Below are positions 1 through 11,801 of a DNA stretch of 64,000 nt, piece after piece (the first letter of the stretch is position 1; each line of letters opens with the position of its first letter). The translations under genes and the position numbers were made by a program. The stretch is from Argentina anserina. Its lineage: Eukaryota; Streptophyta; Magnoliopsida; Rosales; Rosaceae. Under the pieces are notes generated by a model that worked only from the letters and a program-made list of their open reading frames with translations, did no database searches and was not told where the DNA came from. The stretch lies in contig NC_065873.1 of NCBI RefSeq assembly GCF_933775445.1, forward strand, positions 21,762,001 through 21,826,000, written 5' to 3'.

Positions 1-114
1 ATTTAACTTTTTTTTTTCTATCCCGTGGCATGGTTGGACCCACACTTGTCTCTTCCTGTAGAATTTTTTTTTTTGCTGGTGATGATAACTAGTACCTTTT
101 GGCTGCTGTTGTAG

Positions 115-1267
115 GTTGACAGCATGCTAGGAAGACGTGAAAATCCTGGGGAACATGAGGCTATGCGTAAAATGAAAAATGAGTTCATGGTGAATTGGGA
201 TGGTCTACGTACAAAGGATACAGAGCGTGTATTAGTACTTGCTGCTACTAACAGGCCCTTTGACCTTGATGAGGCTGTGATTAGGAGGCTTCCAAGAAGG
301 TTTAATAGTGATTTCATTTCTTTATCCTTAAGTTCTTGTGTCATAAAGTTTTTTTAATCACCTTTGTACAATGCTGATATGATTTCAAAATCATGCGCAG
401 GTTGATGGTTAATTTGCCAGATACTACAAACAGAGAAAAGATACTGAGAGTTATATTAGCCAAAGAAGATTTAGACCCTGACGTTGATTTGGAAGGAGTT
501 GCCAGTATGACGGATGGGTATTCTGGAAGTGACCTAAAGGTTGCCTATTGAGTTTCCGACAGTCTTCCATCTCTCTTTCAATGTCTGTTTTCTCTTGGAA
601 CCTAATGAGGTGGTTTCTCCTTTTTCCTTTTTGCAGAACCTCTGTGTTACCGCAGCCCACCGTCCCATCAGGGAAATCTTAGAAAAAGAAAAGAAGGTTG
701 GTTTCCTTTTATTAAACTTTGGGCAAATAGTGTATGTTTTTCATTACACGTAATCTTTCTTCTCTCTTTAAAATTGGGATTGAACTGTTTGATACTGGTA
801 GTGTCATAAGTTTTATACGCATTCATTTGCCAACTTATCTCAGGAGAGAAGTTTAGCTTTGGAGGAGAACAGACCTTTTCCAACGTTGTATTGCAGTGCT
901 GACGTTCGCCCTTTAAAGATGGAGGATTTTAAACATGCGCATGAACAGGTATGCTGTGACTAATCAACATTAATAATTATCCAGTTGCGCTGGGCCCAGT
1001 ATGTGATTTAATTTTTTTTTTCGGCTTATAAATAACATGTCATGAAGGAATCAGTGGAATGTATGCATGCTCATTATGGGTGTCCTCCGAGTGTGGAATT
1101 GAATGTTGGGAGTACTTTGTTTAATTTGGTTTAAATATTAAAACTGTATGCAGGTCTGTGCTAGTGTGTCATCTGAGTCAACAAATATGAATGAGCTCCT
1201 CCAATGGAATGACTTGTACGGAGAAGGTGGATCAAGAAAGAAGAAGGCCCTGAGCTATTTCATGTAG
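115..1267 (+). CDS. AAA-type ATPase, C-terminal exons only (partial)
   Basis: This is the 3' part of a gene that begins before the window. I place exons at 115-299, 401-539, 637-696, 844-948 and 1154-1267; all junctions are GT-AG and keep frame. The first exon encodes the late half of an AAA module: a sensor-1-like stretch [19 protein letters not shown] followed by the paired arginines (RRLPRR) expected for arginine fingers. The next exons give the lid region ([21 protein letters not shown]) and the typical C-terminus ending [20 protein letters not shown]. This tail is that of the plant family related to spastin/MSP1/katanin (group with Arabidopsis DAA1 and At4g28000). Such proteins are probably ATP-driven remodelling enzymes, but the substrate cannot be read here. 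Walker A and B lie upstream, outside the window. The family call is firm; the exact paralogue is not. Confidence 0.9.
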
Positions 1268-2293
1268 AGTAGAAATTTTTGTTTGTATAGAAAAGTCCTT
1301 ATTGTTCAGTCTGTCTTATCCAGCTAAAAGGCGCGGCATACAGGTAACTGTTGGCAATCCCTTAGATGAGGGTTCTGTCCCAATTTGTATGATAGATATA
1401 GGTTTTTCTCTCCCTTCCCCTCTCTTCAAATTAAATTACATCAACTTGACAGGAATCTCATAATCAGATTATCTGACTTAGCCTTTGCCATTTCTCTTGG
1501 GCCTTCTTCCCCCCTGTACATACTAATTAATTAATTAATGTACAATCTCTTTGCCATTTTGCCAAAGCTTAGAAGCAAGTGATCGCATAACTTTTGCAAG
1601 TTAATTTTTCTCTTTGTTGAAAATTGAAGACTTGGTGCAACATAAGCTAAGGCCTTGCCGACATACGTGTGAGTTGGCATGTGTTTAGTTCGGTAAACAT
1701 GAACTCTAGCAAAATTTTGAAGGACTGCAACACGTTTATCTTCACACAGGAACTGAGGAAAGTGATGAAGTGAAGTGATGTGAATGCAGGGGAGCCAGCA
1801 GTTCAATACATTCAAGTACCACAAAATAAAACTAGTGCTAAGTGACTAGGAAATGCACGGCATATTAAACGTGAGGCTAAGATTGTTGCGTTTGACCTTG
1901 CAACACTGGGATATCGAGGATTCGAGGTGGTGCTGCTTTACCATTTTCTGGCATATCAAATAAAGGTCCAAATTGTCACACCAATACGGCTATACTAAAA
2001 CAATTAGAGTAGTTTTTAGAGCACTCTTTGCCGGTTGACACATCGTTAAGTATTTGTTCATTCAGATTTGTAATAAGACTTAATTGCCCCCCTTAACTCC
2101 GTATGGATGAATTTGTAGATATACTAATTATTCATGAAAAAATAGTGGTGAAAATTACTAGATACATTTGTAACCAAAAAATAAAATTACTAGAGACATC
2201 AGCTTATACATTAGCAGAGGCTCGGAGAGACTCGGAGACTCGGACCCTCCTCAGTAGCCCCATACGGCACGTCGTTCTACAGTTCTTGTCGTC
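1268..2293. other. Intergenic: AAA-ATPase 3' UTR and TPK1 upstream region
   Basis: The first few hundred bases are AT-rich 3' flank of the AAA-ATPase gene. The rest is the upstream region of TPK1, including a CGGAGAC-rich stretch at about 2217-2245. I see no gene; the reverse ORF at 1531-1824 has no recognisable protein features. Confidence 0.5.
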
Positions 2294-3745
2294 ATGGAGC
2301 TCATGTCTCATTCCTCCACGTTTCTCCTTCCGCCGCTGTTGACGTCCAATCCGTCGCCGACGTATGCGCTGGTGGTGCTTAACCAAGGCCTCCTGAGGTC
2401 CACTCCACTGCTGTGGAGCCACGGTAGTTATCCTGCACTTTCATGGACTTGGATTTTTGATTGATTTCTCTAAGGACTTGTTGGTGTTTGTTTAGAGCAG
2501 CACAGCTGCGGTTGTGCGCTGACGGCGGTGCGAATCGGCTTTATGACGACATGCCTCTGCTCTTGCCTCATCAAGACGCCTCCGATGTTCGCAAAAGGTT
2601 TGATTTGTTTACTCTACTCAGCTTTTGATATTTTAGAATTAAGCTACTTGAATCATTCTTGGAGCTTTGCTTATGGATCATTGTTCAGTGGAGGATTGAC
2701 GCTGCAGATTCGGTTTATTTGTTTAATCTATTTAATATTGCAATGAAAAGATGAGATTGCTGGCTTGGATTTGATTTTGATATTAGGGGATGGTAATCCT
2801 GACAGGTACAAGCCTGACGTTATCAAAGGTGACTTGGATTCTATCAGAAAGGATGTCTTGGAGTTTTATGCTAATATGGTAAGTGGATCCCTTCTGAGCT
2901 TCTATCTCATTGCAAACAATTAGGTTGATGACGTCGACCTGGATATTCAGGCATGAAAAATTGGGTATGAAGTTTTAACTAGATTTTATCACTTTGGTAT
3001 ATCCCTGAATCCGTTGTTGCAGGGAACAAAGATAGTTGATGAGTCTGATGATCAGGACACAACAGATCTTCACAAGTGTGTGGCATATGTATGTGACTGG
3101 GCGCAGAACTACGACAAGTCTGATGTTAGTTATGCTCTTTTCTGTTTCATCTGCTTTGAACTTTACATTGTCGTTGTGTCAAAGTTAGAAATATTGGTGG
3201 GAGATATTGATGTTTGCTATCATTGTCTGGGAGTTTGTTTCTCATGTTCTTGTACCTGCTGATTTGCTTCTTTGGGTATACCAGCTGTGCATTCTGGTTG
3301 CTGGAGCGCTCGGTGGAAGGTTTGACCATGAGATAGGAAACATCAACGTGCTCTGTCGATTCTCGACCATTCGGATAATCCTTCTTTCTGATGATTGCTT
3401 CATCCACCTTCTCCCACATACACACCGTCATGAGATACACATTCAGTCTTCAGTTGAAGGTCCTCATTGTGGACTTATACCCATTGGAACTCCATCTGGA
3501 AGTACTACAACCACCGGGCTTCAATGGGATCTAAGTAAGTAGTACTCAATTTGTTGAGTTTCTTATAGACTTCTCTAGGTTCAGTTGTTATGTGAATCTG
3601 ACCCGCTATTACTTTGTTTTTTCCAGATGAAACAGAGATGAGGTTTGGTGGTCTGATAAGTACTTCAAATCTTGTCAAAGAAGACAAAATAACAGTTCAA
3701 TCTGATTCAGATCTTCTTTGGACTATAACCATAAAAAGGCTGTAG
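2294..3745 (+). CDS. TPK1: Thiamine pyrophosphokinase
   Basis: The enzyme transfers pyrophosphate from ATP to thiamine, making thiamine diphosphate; in plants it is cytosolic. Six exons (2294-2423, 2498-2597, 2806-2878, 3023-3124, 3285-3534, 3627-3745) join into 257 residues, close to the plant family length of about 260. Family hallmarks are visible in order: an N-terminal Rossmann-like start (YALVVLNQGL), CADGGANRLYDD, the substrate/Mg-binding core KGDLDSIR followed by DQDTTDLHKC, then GALGGRFDHE, and the C-terminal barrel with GTPSGSTTTTGLQWDL. All the acidic residues expected in the DGGAN, GDLDS and DQDTTD motifs are intact. The start was chosen because the first ATG in the open frame (MELMSHSSTF) fits the family; no targeting peptide is obvious. 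It looks functional. Confidence 0.95.
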
Positions 3746-4426
3746 TGCAGAGCATATGGAGATGAGTTGCAAAAGCTAACAGATCACCTCATTTCCTTTC
3801 CTGCATTGTCATGGTTCATCGAGTTAGCAGTGTTCATAGTTAGATGTTCGCCTTCAATCTGCATCTAGTTTTACCTGTTGCCCCTTCTTGAATTCCTTTA
3901 CGGTCTCTGCTCGGCTAGATTGGATTTTGTATTGTTTTAGCATCTTTATCCCATTAAAACAGTCGGAACTGTTGCATTATCTGTTCAGTTTGTACTACCA
4001 ATTATGTTCAAGAGTCGATATTGCAATTTGTATTATTCACGCATCAGTTTGAACTCAATTGCTAAAGTAAATGTTCAAAGTTTTTACTTTAGGAGACTAT
4101 AATTTATAAATCAGTGACGGATCAACTTCTGTTGCAAATGTGAAGATTATATTATTACAGTATGTAAATCACCTTACAGTTCACGGAATACAAAGGTGAC
4201 CTTCAGATCCTGGCAATTTGAAACTGTAAAAACCAATCCTGCAATCATTTTTTACCGTTTGGTGAATAGTTAAATCCTGCACTTGTTTAAGCCTTCCACA
4301 CTCACCTGCCTAATCCGCGCTCTTCTCCTGTTTTGGCGGCAAAATTAGAAGAAGCCAGGGATTTGGGATTAGGGCTCTCTCTCTGAAATTCATAAACAGT
4401 CTCATCTAGTCTGAATTAGGGTTCCG
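3746..4426. other. Intergenic: TPK1 3' flank and PMS1 promoter
   Basis: TPK1 3' flank runs to roughly 4.1 kb. The stretch 4290-4426 is the likely PMS1 promoter and 5' UTR, with a TTTTGGCGGCAAAA sequence near 4331-4344. This resembles a palindromic E2F site (TTTSSCGC type), which would suit a DNA-repair gene expressed in S phase; that is inference. No separate gene is seen. Confidence 0.45.
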
Positions 4427-7400
4427 ATGGAGGCCACAACTCCTCCGTCCGACTCGCCATCCATAAAACCCATAAACAAGTCCGTCGTCCACAGAATCTG
4501 CGCCGGCCAAGTCATCCTCGACCTCGCCGCCGCCGTCAAGGAGCTGGTCGAGAACAGCCTCGACGCCGGCGCCACCACCATCGAAATCGCCCTCAAAGAC
4601 TACGGCAAGGAGTTGTTCCAGGTCATCGATAACGGCTGCGGCATCTCGCCGAGCAACTTCAAGGTCCTGGCGCTCAAGCACCACACTTCGAAGCTCGCCG
4701 GATTCCCTGACCTCCAGTCTCTGACGACCTTCGGCTTCCGCGGCGAGGCCTTGAGCTCTCTTTGTGCCTTGGGGAACTTGACGGTGGAAACCAGGACCAA
4801 GTACGAGCAGGTCGCCTCGCACTTGACTTTCGACCACGCCGGCGTGTTGGTGGCGGAGAAGAAGACGGCGCGGCAAGTGGGGACCACAGTGACGGTGAAG
4901 AATCTGTTTGTGAATTTACCGGTGAGGTGCAAGGAGTTCAGTCGCAACATTCGGAAGGAGTATGGCAAGCTTGTTTCTTTATTGAATGTATGTAAGTTTT
5001 CAAAGATTTTCGCTTTGTTTTCGTGCCGAAATTTGTATGCCATTGTTTAGATTATGTAGTTTGATGTGTCAATTTTAGGCCTATGCTCTTATTGCGAAAG
5101 GGGTTCGATTAGTGTGCACGAATGCTATAGGTAGAAATGCAAAGTCTGTAGTGCTTAAAACGCAAGGAAGTGGTTCACTGAAGGATAATGTAGTGACATT
5201 GTTTGGGATGAGCACTTTCAGTTGTTTGGAGCCGGTGAGTATATCTGTTTCGGACAGTTGTAAGGTGGATGGCTTTCTTTCCAAGTCGGGACAGGGTAGT
5301 GGTCGGAACATGGGAGATAGGCAGTTCTTTTTTGTGAATGGTCGACCTGTGGATATGCCGAAAGTCACAAAGCTTGTGAATGAGTTGTATAGAGGGGCAA
5401 ATTCCCAGCAGCATCCCATTGCCATATTGGATTTCATTGTTCCAACAAGAGCGTGTGATGTCAATGTTACTCCTGATAAAAGGAAAGTGTTCTTTTCTGA
5501 TGAGAGCTCCATACTGGTTTCCTTAAGGGAGGGTCTGCAGCAGATGTATTCCACTAGTAATGCTCGTTATTCTGTTAATAAACTGGAGGAGCTTCCCAAA
5601 GAAGCAAGCAGGTCTCAGTTATGCTCACCAGATCAAAGGTCTTGTAAACGATTAAATAGGGATGATGATGATGATGTCCCTGAAGAAGTTTGTGCTGTCG
5701 ATAAAGCTGAGGAGCCTACTAAGGAAGGAGGCAGGTCCCCATTCTGTTTTCCTGGTCACAGGTCTCATAAGTTTTCAAAACAGCCATCTATATATTCTGT
5801 ACCTAAAGAAATTATTCCTGAGGATTGCTCTCCAGAAGGCGACGCTCTTCTGAAAGCTGTGGATACTGATTCTGAATCTACTCATGATGAAGAAGGGTTT
5901 ACCCATGAAAATTCAAAGGGGAAGGATTTCGCTTTAAGAGTACACAGCATTAAGAAGTCCCATGGAACTAGTCAATTGAGAAAGAATCTCAGTAGTATGA
6001 AAGCTGATCAAACTGCAGTGAGTGTAGATTCAAGTGGTCGCTCAAGCTCTGTACAAGCATCACTTAATGAGTTTGTAACTGTAACTAAAAGAAAGCAAGA
6101 TAGTATTAGCTCAGTCTTGTCTGAAATGCCTGTCCTAAGGAACCAAACTCTTCATTCTGAATCCAAGAGTGATTTTGTTGATGCAGTTTCAAAACCCCTA
6201 CTTAGTCATCACCAGATTGATGATTCTATTGAAGTTGATAATCGTTCTGAAGTTTGTGAGAATCAGCCATCCAAGTATTTTAGAGCGGATAGGATCCTCA
6301 ATAAAATTAGAGTTCCAATTTCTCCTGGAAGCAAGACTGAGGATGAAGAACTTGGAGACGTAAGTCGTGAGAATCAGTCATCCAAGTATTTTAGAGCAGA
6401 TAGGATCCTCAATAAAATTAGAGTTCCAGTTTCTCCTGGAAGCAAGACTGAGGGTGAAGAACTTGGAGAAGTAAGTCGCTTTCTATTTTTTCTTTCTTCT
6501 GATTTTGGTTGATTGAGCTTAAACATGGACATAGTTGTTAGTTTCTTACATTATTAGAAGGTTGAGGCAATCCTGTCTAATGTTTTATGGTTCAAATTTC
6601 TTGGATTATATGGCTTTTTTGTGATCTTATTTTTAACGTTATTATTCATCATTAAAGAAAAATTTTATTTTGTAGATATGACAAAAAGAAAAACACCACT
6701 ATTCATAAAATTATGGGCCTAAAAAATGGCACGTTAATAGAACATGAGTAAAAGTCTGTTTAAACAAACTACGTAAGAAAGAAGACCAATGAACTGCTTA
6801 AGGAACATCAAGTTTCTTTACTTGTTCTGTGCATAAAGTTCATCTCTTATCTATACACTCTTGAGTTACTTTAATGTTCTAGTCGTTTAGAAGCAATGTT
6901 CTATGCATGTAGTTTGAAATTACTAACACCATGAACACTGCATGCTAATTGCTTTTGGTTCCACTTTCTTAAGGTGGAACCAGATTAGTATCTTTATCAG
7001 GACACTGTTGTGCATGAAATTTCTTGAAACCCTAATGATTAAATTTTTGTTTTCAACTTCACTCTTTTGTTACAGGATTTACAGGCTCAAGAGGAAACAG
7101 TGACTCCTGTTGATATGATACCAACTGCTTCACCTAGCAGGGATATAAATATGCCTGAAGATCTTCCAGCTGCATCACCTTCCTCTTGTATATCTTCAAG
7201 CACTCCAAAGCCTTCTTCTGATATAATGATGTGTTCAACCTTGACATTTAGTTTCCAAGACCTAAAGACAAGGAGGCAGCAAATCTTTTCTAGATTGCAA
7301 TCAAGCCTACCTGGAGTAAAAGCACAAAGGTTTAGAGCCGTAACATCTTCTGCAATCTAGCAGTACAATATGTTTTAATATGGAATTGATATTTCTGGTC

Positions 7401-9623
7401 ACTAGCAGGTGCTATACAGCTGCAACACTGGAGCTTTCTCAACCAGAAAATGAGGAGCGGAAAGCAAGGGCCTTAGCTGCAGCTACCACAGAGTTGGAAA
7501 GACTTTTCCGAAAGGAAGATTTTGGTAGAATGAAGGTCGGTGCATGTTTCAACTCATTTTTGTTTGCAGTACTTTTGGATTCATAATAAAATTATTTGTG
7601 TAATGTTCTTATATATTGCATTTATATATATTATATTATTATGGTTAATTTTATTATTTATTCATTTTAATTTTCTTACTAAATATCCTAAACTCTACCC
7701 GTTCCTAATATTCTGCATATGAATCGACTCTTTGGTTATGTTAGGTGATTGGGCAATTCAATCTTGGCTTCATTATTGGAAAGTTAGATCAAGATTTATT
7801 TATTGTAGATCAGGTACTTTTGTAGCCATGCTTCTCAAGTTTTCATACTGTTTTCTATTGGTATCACAATTCTTTCTTTTTATATCTTGCATTTACATAT
7901 GTAAACCTAATTGAAAAGTGGTACCTTCTTGATACAAGTCTTTTCTGTTTCCAGCATGCAGCTGATGAGAAGTACAATTTTGAGCGTCTGTCACAATCTA
8001 CCATTTTAAATCAACAGCCTTTGCTTAGGTGAGTTATGGTTTTCAATGAGTTGTATTAAACTTATCTCCTGATTAAAATCTATTATCATTCGAGTGTCCT
8101 AATTCCTTAATAGTCCCTAGTAGAGGATTCCTTGTATGGTTCCATTTCATTATTATTTTCCCTGTTGTTATTGGTTTGCCACTTCTATAGAAAAAGAATC
8201 GAAATTAAATTTGTATGCATGTTTACATATTTCCGTACTGATTATTTGGACTCAGAGTAGTAGCTGATTCATTAACTTCAGAAATCGATTTTTTTGTGAC
8301 CTTGAAGTTTTTGAGGCAATATTTACATTCTTTGTCAAACGCTTTGCTCATTTTTATTTTGTGGCTAGCAGAGAGCCTGATCAAGCTGCTGTCTTCCCTA
8401 AAAAAATTCACATGGAAAAATGCCATCTCCTGCTGTGGTAGAGGCAAATTCAGATGTCTTTGCTTCATATAATATGGGAACTGATAGTGCACTAACAATT
8501 CATAACTTGTTTAGTTGAAGCTTCAGGTTAACTAGGTTGTCACTTGTTATTAATAGACTCGTGGGTAAAGAAAGGACGGCGTAGGTTTTTGAAAATTAGC
8601 TTAAACCTTGATTGTTTTCTCCTTGCTGATTATTTTTCTTCCCCTTGTTAAATCAAACATCAAGGTCTGAAAGCTTACTTCTTTGATTACGTAGGCCATT
8701 GAGGTTGGAGTTATCCCCCGAAGAAGAAGTTGTTGCTTCAATGCACATAGACATAATCAGGTGAACTTGAGTTTGACTAATTTCATTGATAACATATTTA
8801 TTCTATAAATCTAATCTTGTCTCTGATAATCATGTGAACTGGTTCCAATCTCAGGAAAAATGGATTTTCCTTGGAAGAGGATCCACATGCTCCACCTGGT
8901 CACCATTTTAAATTGAAAGCTGTTCCATTCAGCAAAAACATAACTTTTGGAGTAGAAGGTATGAGGCATCCCTTGTTGTAAAATAGCACATGTTGTTAAT
9001 TGGAGAGTAATAACTAATAAGCACTCGGTGCATTCAGACATTAGTCCTCAGACAGTAACTTATTGTTTGTTTGAATAGATGTTAAGGACTTGATTTCCAC
9101 TCTTGCTGATGGTCATGGGGAATGCTCAATCATTGGCAGTTATAAGATGGACACTGTTGATTCCGTTTGCCCCTCCAGAGTTCGCGCAATGCTGGCATCA
9201 CGGGCATGCAGATCATCTGTTATGATTGGAGATGCCCTTGGAAAAAATGAGATGCGGAAGGTAACCACATCTCGTAACTTTATATGTGTTATGATCCTCG
9301 CACCTGATACACAACCACTTCTACCCTTCCAAGCCTTCACAATGTTGCATAGTGAACCCCTTGTTTCTAAAATGCTGAAGTTCTCATGTATGGTCTCTCT
9401 ATTATGTTCTCTAGTTACATCTGGTCCTCACTTTCTAGGGGGAAGTTTTCCTTGTGAATACAGATTCAAATGCTGACTTGAGAATCGTCTGTTTCAGATA
9501 CTTGAGCATCTGGTCGGTCTGAAGTCTCCTTGGAATTGTCCTCATGGCAGGCCAACCATGCGACATTTGATTGACTTGAAAACCATTCACAGATCTGAAG
9601 AAAACGATGATGCAGAGTCTTGA
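4427..9623 (+). CDS. PMS1: DNA mismatch repair protein PMS1 (MutL-alpha subunit)
   Basis: PMS1 (PMS2 in animals) partners MLH1 and nicks the new strand during nuclear mismatch repair. Ten exons (4427-4987, 5079-6470, 7076-7329, 7409-7535, 7745-7813, 7955-8028, 8695-8760, 8855-8958, 9079-9260, 9498-9623) give 984 residues. The N-terminal GHKL ATPase shows VKELVENSLDAGAT, DNGCGI and GFRGEALSSL. A long disordered linker fills the large second exon. The C-terminal endonuclease domain shows GQFNLGFII, the metal-binding signature DQHAADEKYNFE (DQHA-x2-E-x4-E), ACRSSVMIGDAL and CPHGRPT, so the nicking site is intact. The protein is somewhat longer than the ~920 residues of Arabidopsis PMS1. Part of the extra length is a 37-residue tandem duplication at the end of exon 2 (separate entry). 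The gene looks functional. Confidence 0.97.
6258..6479 (+). repeat. 111-bp in-frame tandem duplication spanning the PMS1 exon 2 donor
   Basis: Copy 1 is 6258-6368 and copy 2 is 6369-6479. The copies differ at only a handful of bases and translate to two 37-residue units, each with KYFRADRILNKIRVP. Each copy ends with GTAAGTCG, so the exon 2 splice donor itself has been duplicated: candidate donors start at 6360 and 6471, both phase 0. Using the first would remove 111 nt from the mRNA without a frameshift. Confidence 0.95.
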
Positions 9624-10278
9624 TGAACTTCCCTAACCTTTTGAGGCAAGGCCAAACTTATCATGTATCGACCTCATAACTTTATGACAACAGTACCCCC
9701 GCCAAGTCTGGCACTTCGGAATTTTGTATGCATATTTGGGGGTTGGGTGAGAGTCTGAGACACTAAGCACTTAGGAAGCTCCTCTGTAAATGATTTAACC
9801 CTGTACCTTATTTATAGTTAGGCTGGAAATTTGTATGGTCGGGTCTGTACACTTTCTTCGATTAAAAGTTACGTGTTCTAATTGCCATCAAAATCTTTCC
9901 TCTCAAAAATAATTATATTAAAGCATTATTGAATTTGACAGAGCCCAAAATTGGTTTATCCCTAGTTCATGTCGATAAATCATAATGTCTGTCGAAAGAA
10001 TTTCATATCCTCCCTCCTAACTACTAAGAATAAATTGGGATCAATCACTGTTGGTCATAAATTGCGGGATTCGAATGTATGTATTAAAGTTTCACAGCTT
10101 ACCAACTCGATCACTTCCGGTGGATTTAAGTTTAGAGCTTCTTATAAAAAAGTCACATTTCATACATGAAATTAGAAAAAAGTCATGTAAGATTTCAAAA
10201 TTAGGAAAAAGTCATATTCTTAAATCTCTTATAGCGTTGCCACTAAAGTTGGAAGTATTTACAATAATGCCACTATAG
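9624..10278. other. Intergenic: PMS1 3' flank
   Basis: AT-rich 3' flank of PMS1. Several small ORFs occur (for example 9969-10169), with no domain or codon pattern that suggests a gene. Nothing else recognised. Confidence 0.5.
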
Positions 10279-10299
10279 CTATCTCTCAACCTGAAACAA

Positions 10300-10560
10300 C
10301 TGAGGAGGTGCAGAGTTCAGCGACGCAGGGTGAAGGCACGGGTTAGTCGGCGGCCGGTTTGAGTGGAGGCACCAGATCATCGGTGAAGGGTGGAGTCGTG
10401 GTTTGTAGATGCAGTGGAGGTGCGGGGTAGAGGCGCGAGAGGGAGACGCAAGAGATGGAGTCATGGTTTGATGGTAGAGGCGCGGGGTTGAGACGTGCGT
10501 GAGTTGTGGTTTGACAATGGAGGCGCGGGGTGGAGATGCAGGGTGGAGGCGCATGTTCAC
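10300..10560. repeat. GC-rich degenerate repeat (GGAGGCGCGGGGT-like units)
   Basis: The stretch repeats imperfect units containing GGAGGCGCGGGGT and GTGGTTTGA (for example around 10407, 10466 and 10520). The composition is strikingly more GC-rich and purine-biased than the neighbouring DNA. Open frames over it, such as 10279-10662 on the minus strand, are by-products of the repetition. Confidence 0.7.
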
Positions 10561-10606
10561 TGCGGAAGATGCACATATGCTGATGTTGAACGAATTTACC
10601 ACTGCT

Positions 10607-10970
10607 GCTATCACAGTAGCTATCACATTGTGTGTCACATTAGCTATCGCACTACCTGTCACAGCAGAAAGTTAGTGTGACATCGGTTTTGATAGCAGGT
10701 ATAACTGTATGACAGTGATTGTGACAGCGGTTACGACAGCAGGTGTGACAGTTAGTGTGATAGTGGTTGTGACAGCGATTGTGACATGTAGTGTGACAGA
10801 AGGTGTGACAGTGGATGTGACATGTAGTGTGACAGAAAGTGTGACAAGTAGTGTGACAGAAGGTGTGACAAGTAGTGTGACAAAAGGTGTGACAGGTAGT
10901 GTGACAGAGGTTGTGACAGTGGGTGTGATAGTTAGTGTGACAATGTCTGTGATAGTGGTTGTGACATGCC
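10607..10970. repeat. 12-bp minisatellite (GTGACA core) with opposed arms
   Basis: From about 10671 to 10970 units of 12 bp follow a GTGACAnnnnnT pattern, often alternating GTGACAGAAGGT with GTGACAAGTAGT, so a 24-bp higher-order period is visible. From about 10607 to 10667 five units run in the opposite orientation (for example CTGTCACAGCAG). The short arm is therefore an inverted copy of the long arm. The 98-residue Val-Thr-rich frame over the long arm is a result of a repeat length divisible by three, not a gene. Confidence 0.9.
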
Positions 10971-11801
10971 GAGAGGAAATGTGGAAATATGAAAAATTTT
11001 ATTAAAATTCAAATGAGATTGGTATAAGTATGCTCAGAATGAAGAGAATAGCTAGAATTAGGGAACCTTAAGCTTCGGTTTCGCCAGAATTGCTTGGAGC
11101 ACTGTCATCGATGGCGGCAACTCTTTGTGATGGTTGTTGCGCCTTGTACGGTTGGTCTATTCGGAGTGGATAGTATATCAAATAAAATAGGGGAGCGAGA
11201 TCTTTATAACGGTACTAATTTCGTCAAAATCTATCGCCGGACGAGAAAGTTATGGTCGAAATTAGAAAAAGAATGAAAAAAATAGTAAAAAAGTCAAAAT
11301 AGTCCAGAAAATATATTTAAAGTGACTTTTTATTTTGTTGATTTTTTTATAATTTCTACTTAAATATGATGACATGTTTATAATTAATTCATAGAGATAC
11401 TTTTTTATAATTTGCTTTGAGTTTAAACAGCAAATAATTAAAAACAATAAAAAAATTATATATATATATATATCCTATTTCACCCCTCAGTATTATTGGT
11501 CCTAAGAGTCACTATTATTGTAACTTTGGGAACACTAAAAAGCTCAGAAGCGCGCTCGATACTCTTAGAAACAGAGAAAGAGAAGAAGAGAGGCTGAGCT
11601 AAGCAAAGCGGCGTAGAGCTTCGCGATCCCACCCAACTTTCCGGTAACCCTCTTCATCCTTCAGCTCGGGTTTTTCGGCTACTACAACACTTACTCAAAT
11701 ACCAAACTTTCTAGGGTTTTTATTCTTCGTCTTCTAAATCCTCCTCTGCCTTTTGTTTCAGGTCACTTTTGATTTTCGCGGCGACCTCCAAACCCTAAAC
11801 G
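10971..11801. other. LSM4 upstream region with AT microsatellite and telo-box
   Basis: AT-rich upstream DNA with a short TA microsatellite at about 11455-11473. Transcription of LSM4 probably starts near 11.5-11.6 kb. A GT donor near 11643 and a TTTTGTTTCAG acceptor ending at 11761 suggest a 5' UTR intron. The AAACCCTAA telo-box at 11790-11798, just before the ATG, is common in plant translation and RNA-processing genes. Confidence 0.5.

Noticed and set aside
4406..5043. Long minus-strand frames opposite PMS1 exon 1
   Set aside because: Shadows of the GC-rich ATPase-coding exon; the plus frame has clear MutL motifs.
10279..10662. Open frames over the GC-rich repeat
   Set aside because: Low-complexity repeat translation, different frames equally open.
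10709..11005. 98-residue Val-Thr-rich open frame
   Set aside because: It is created by a 12-bp repeat, which keeps any frame open; no start context or domain supports a protein.
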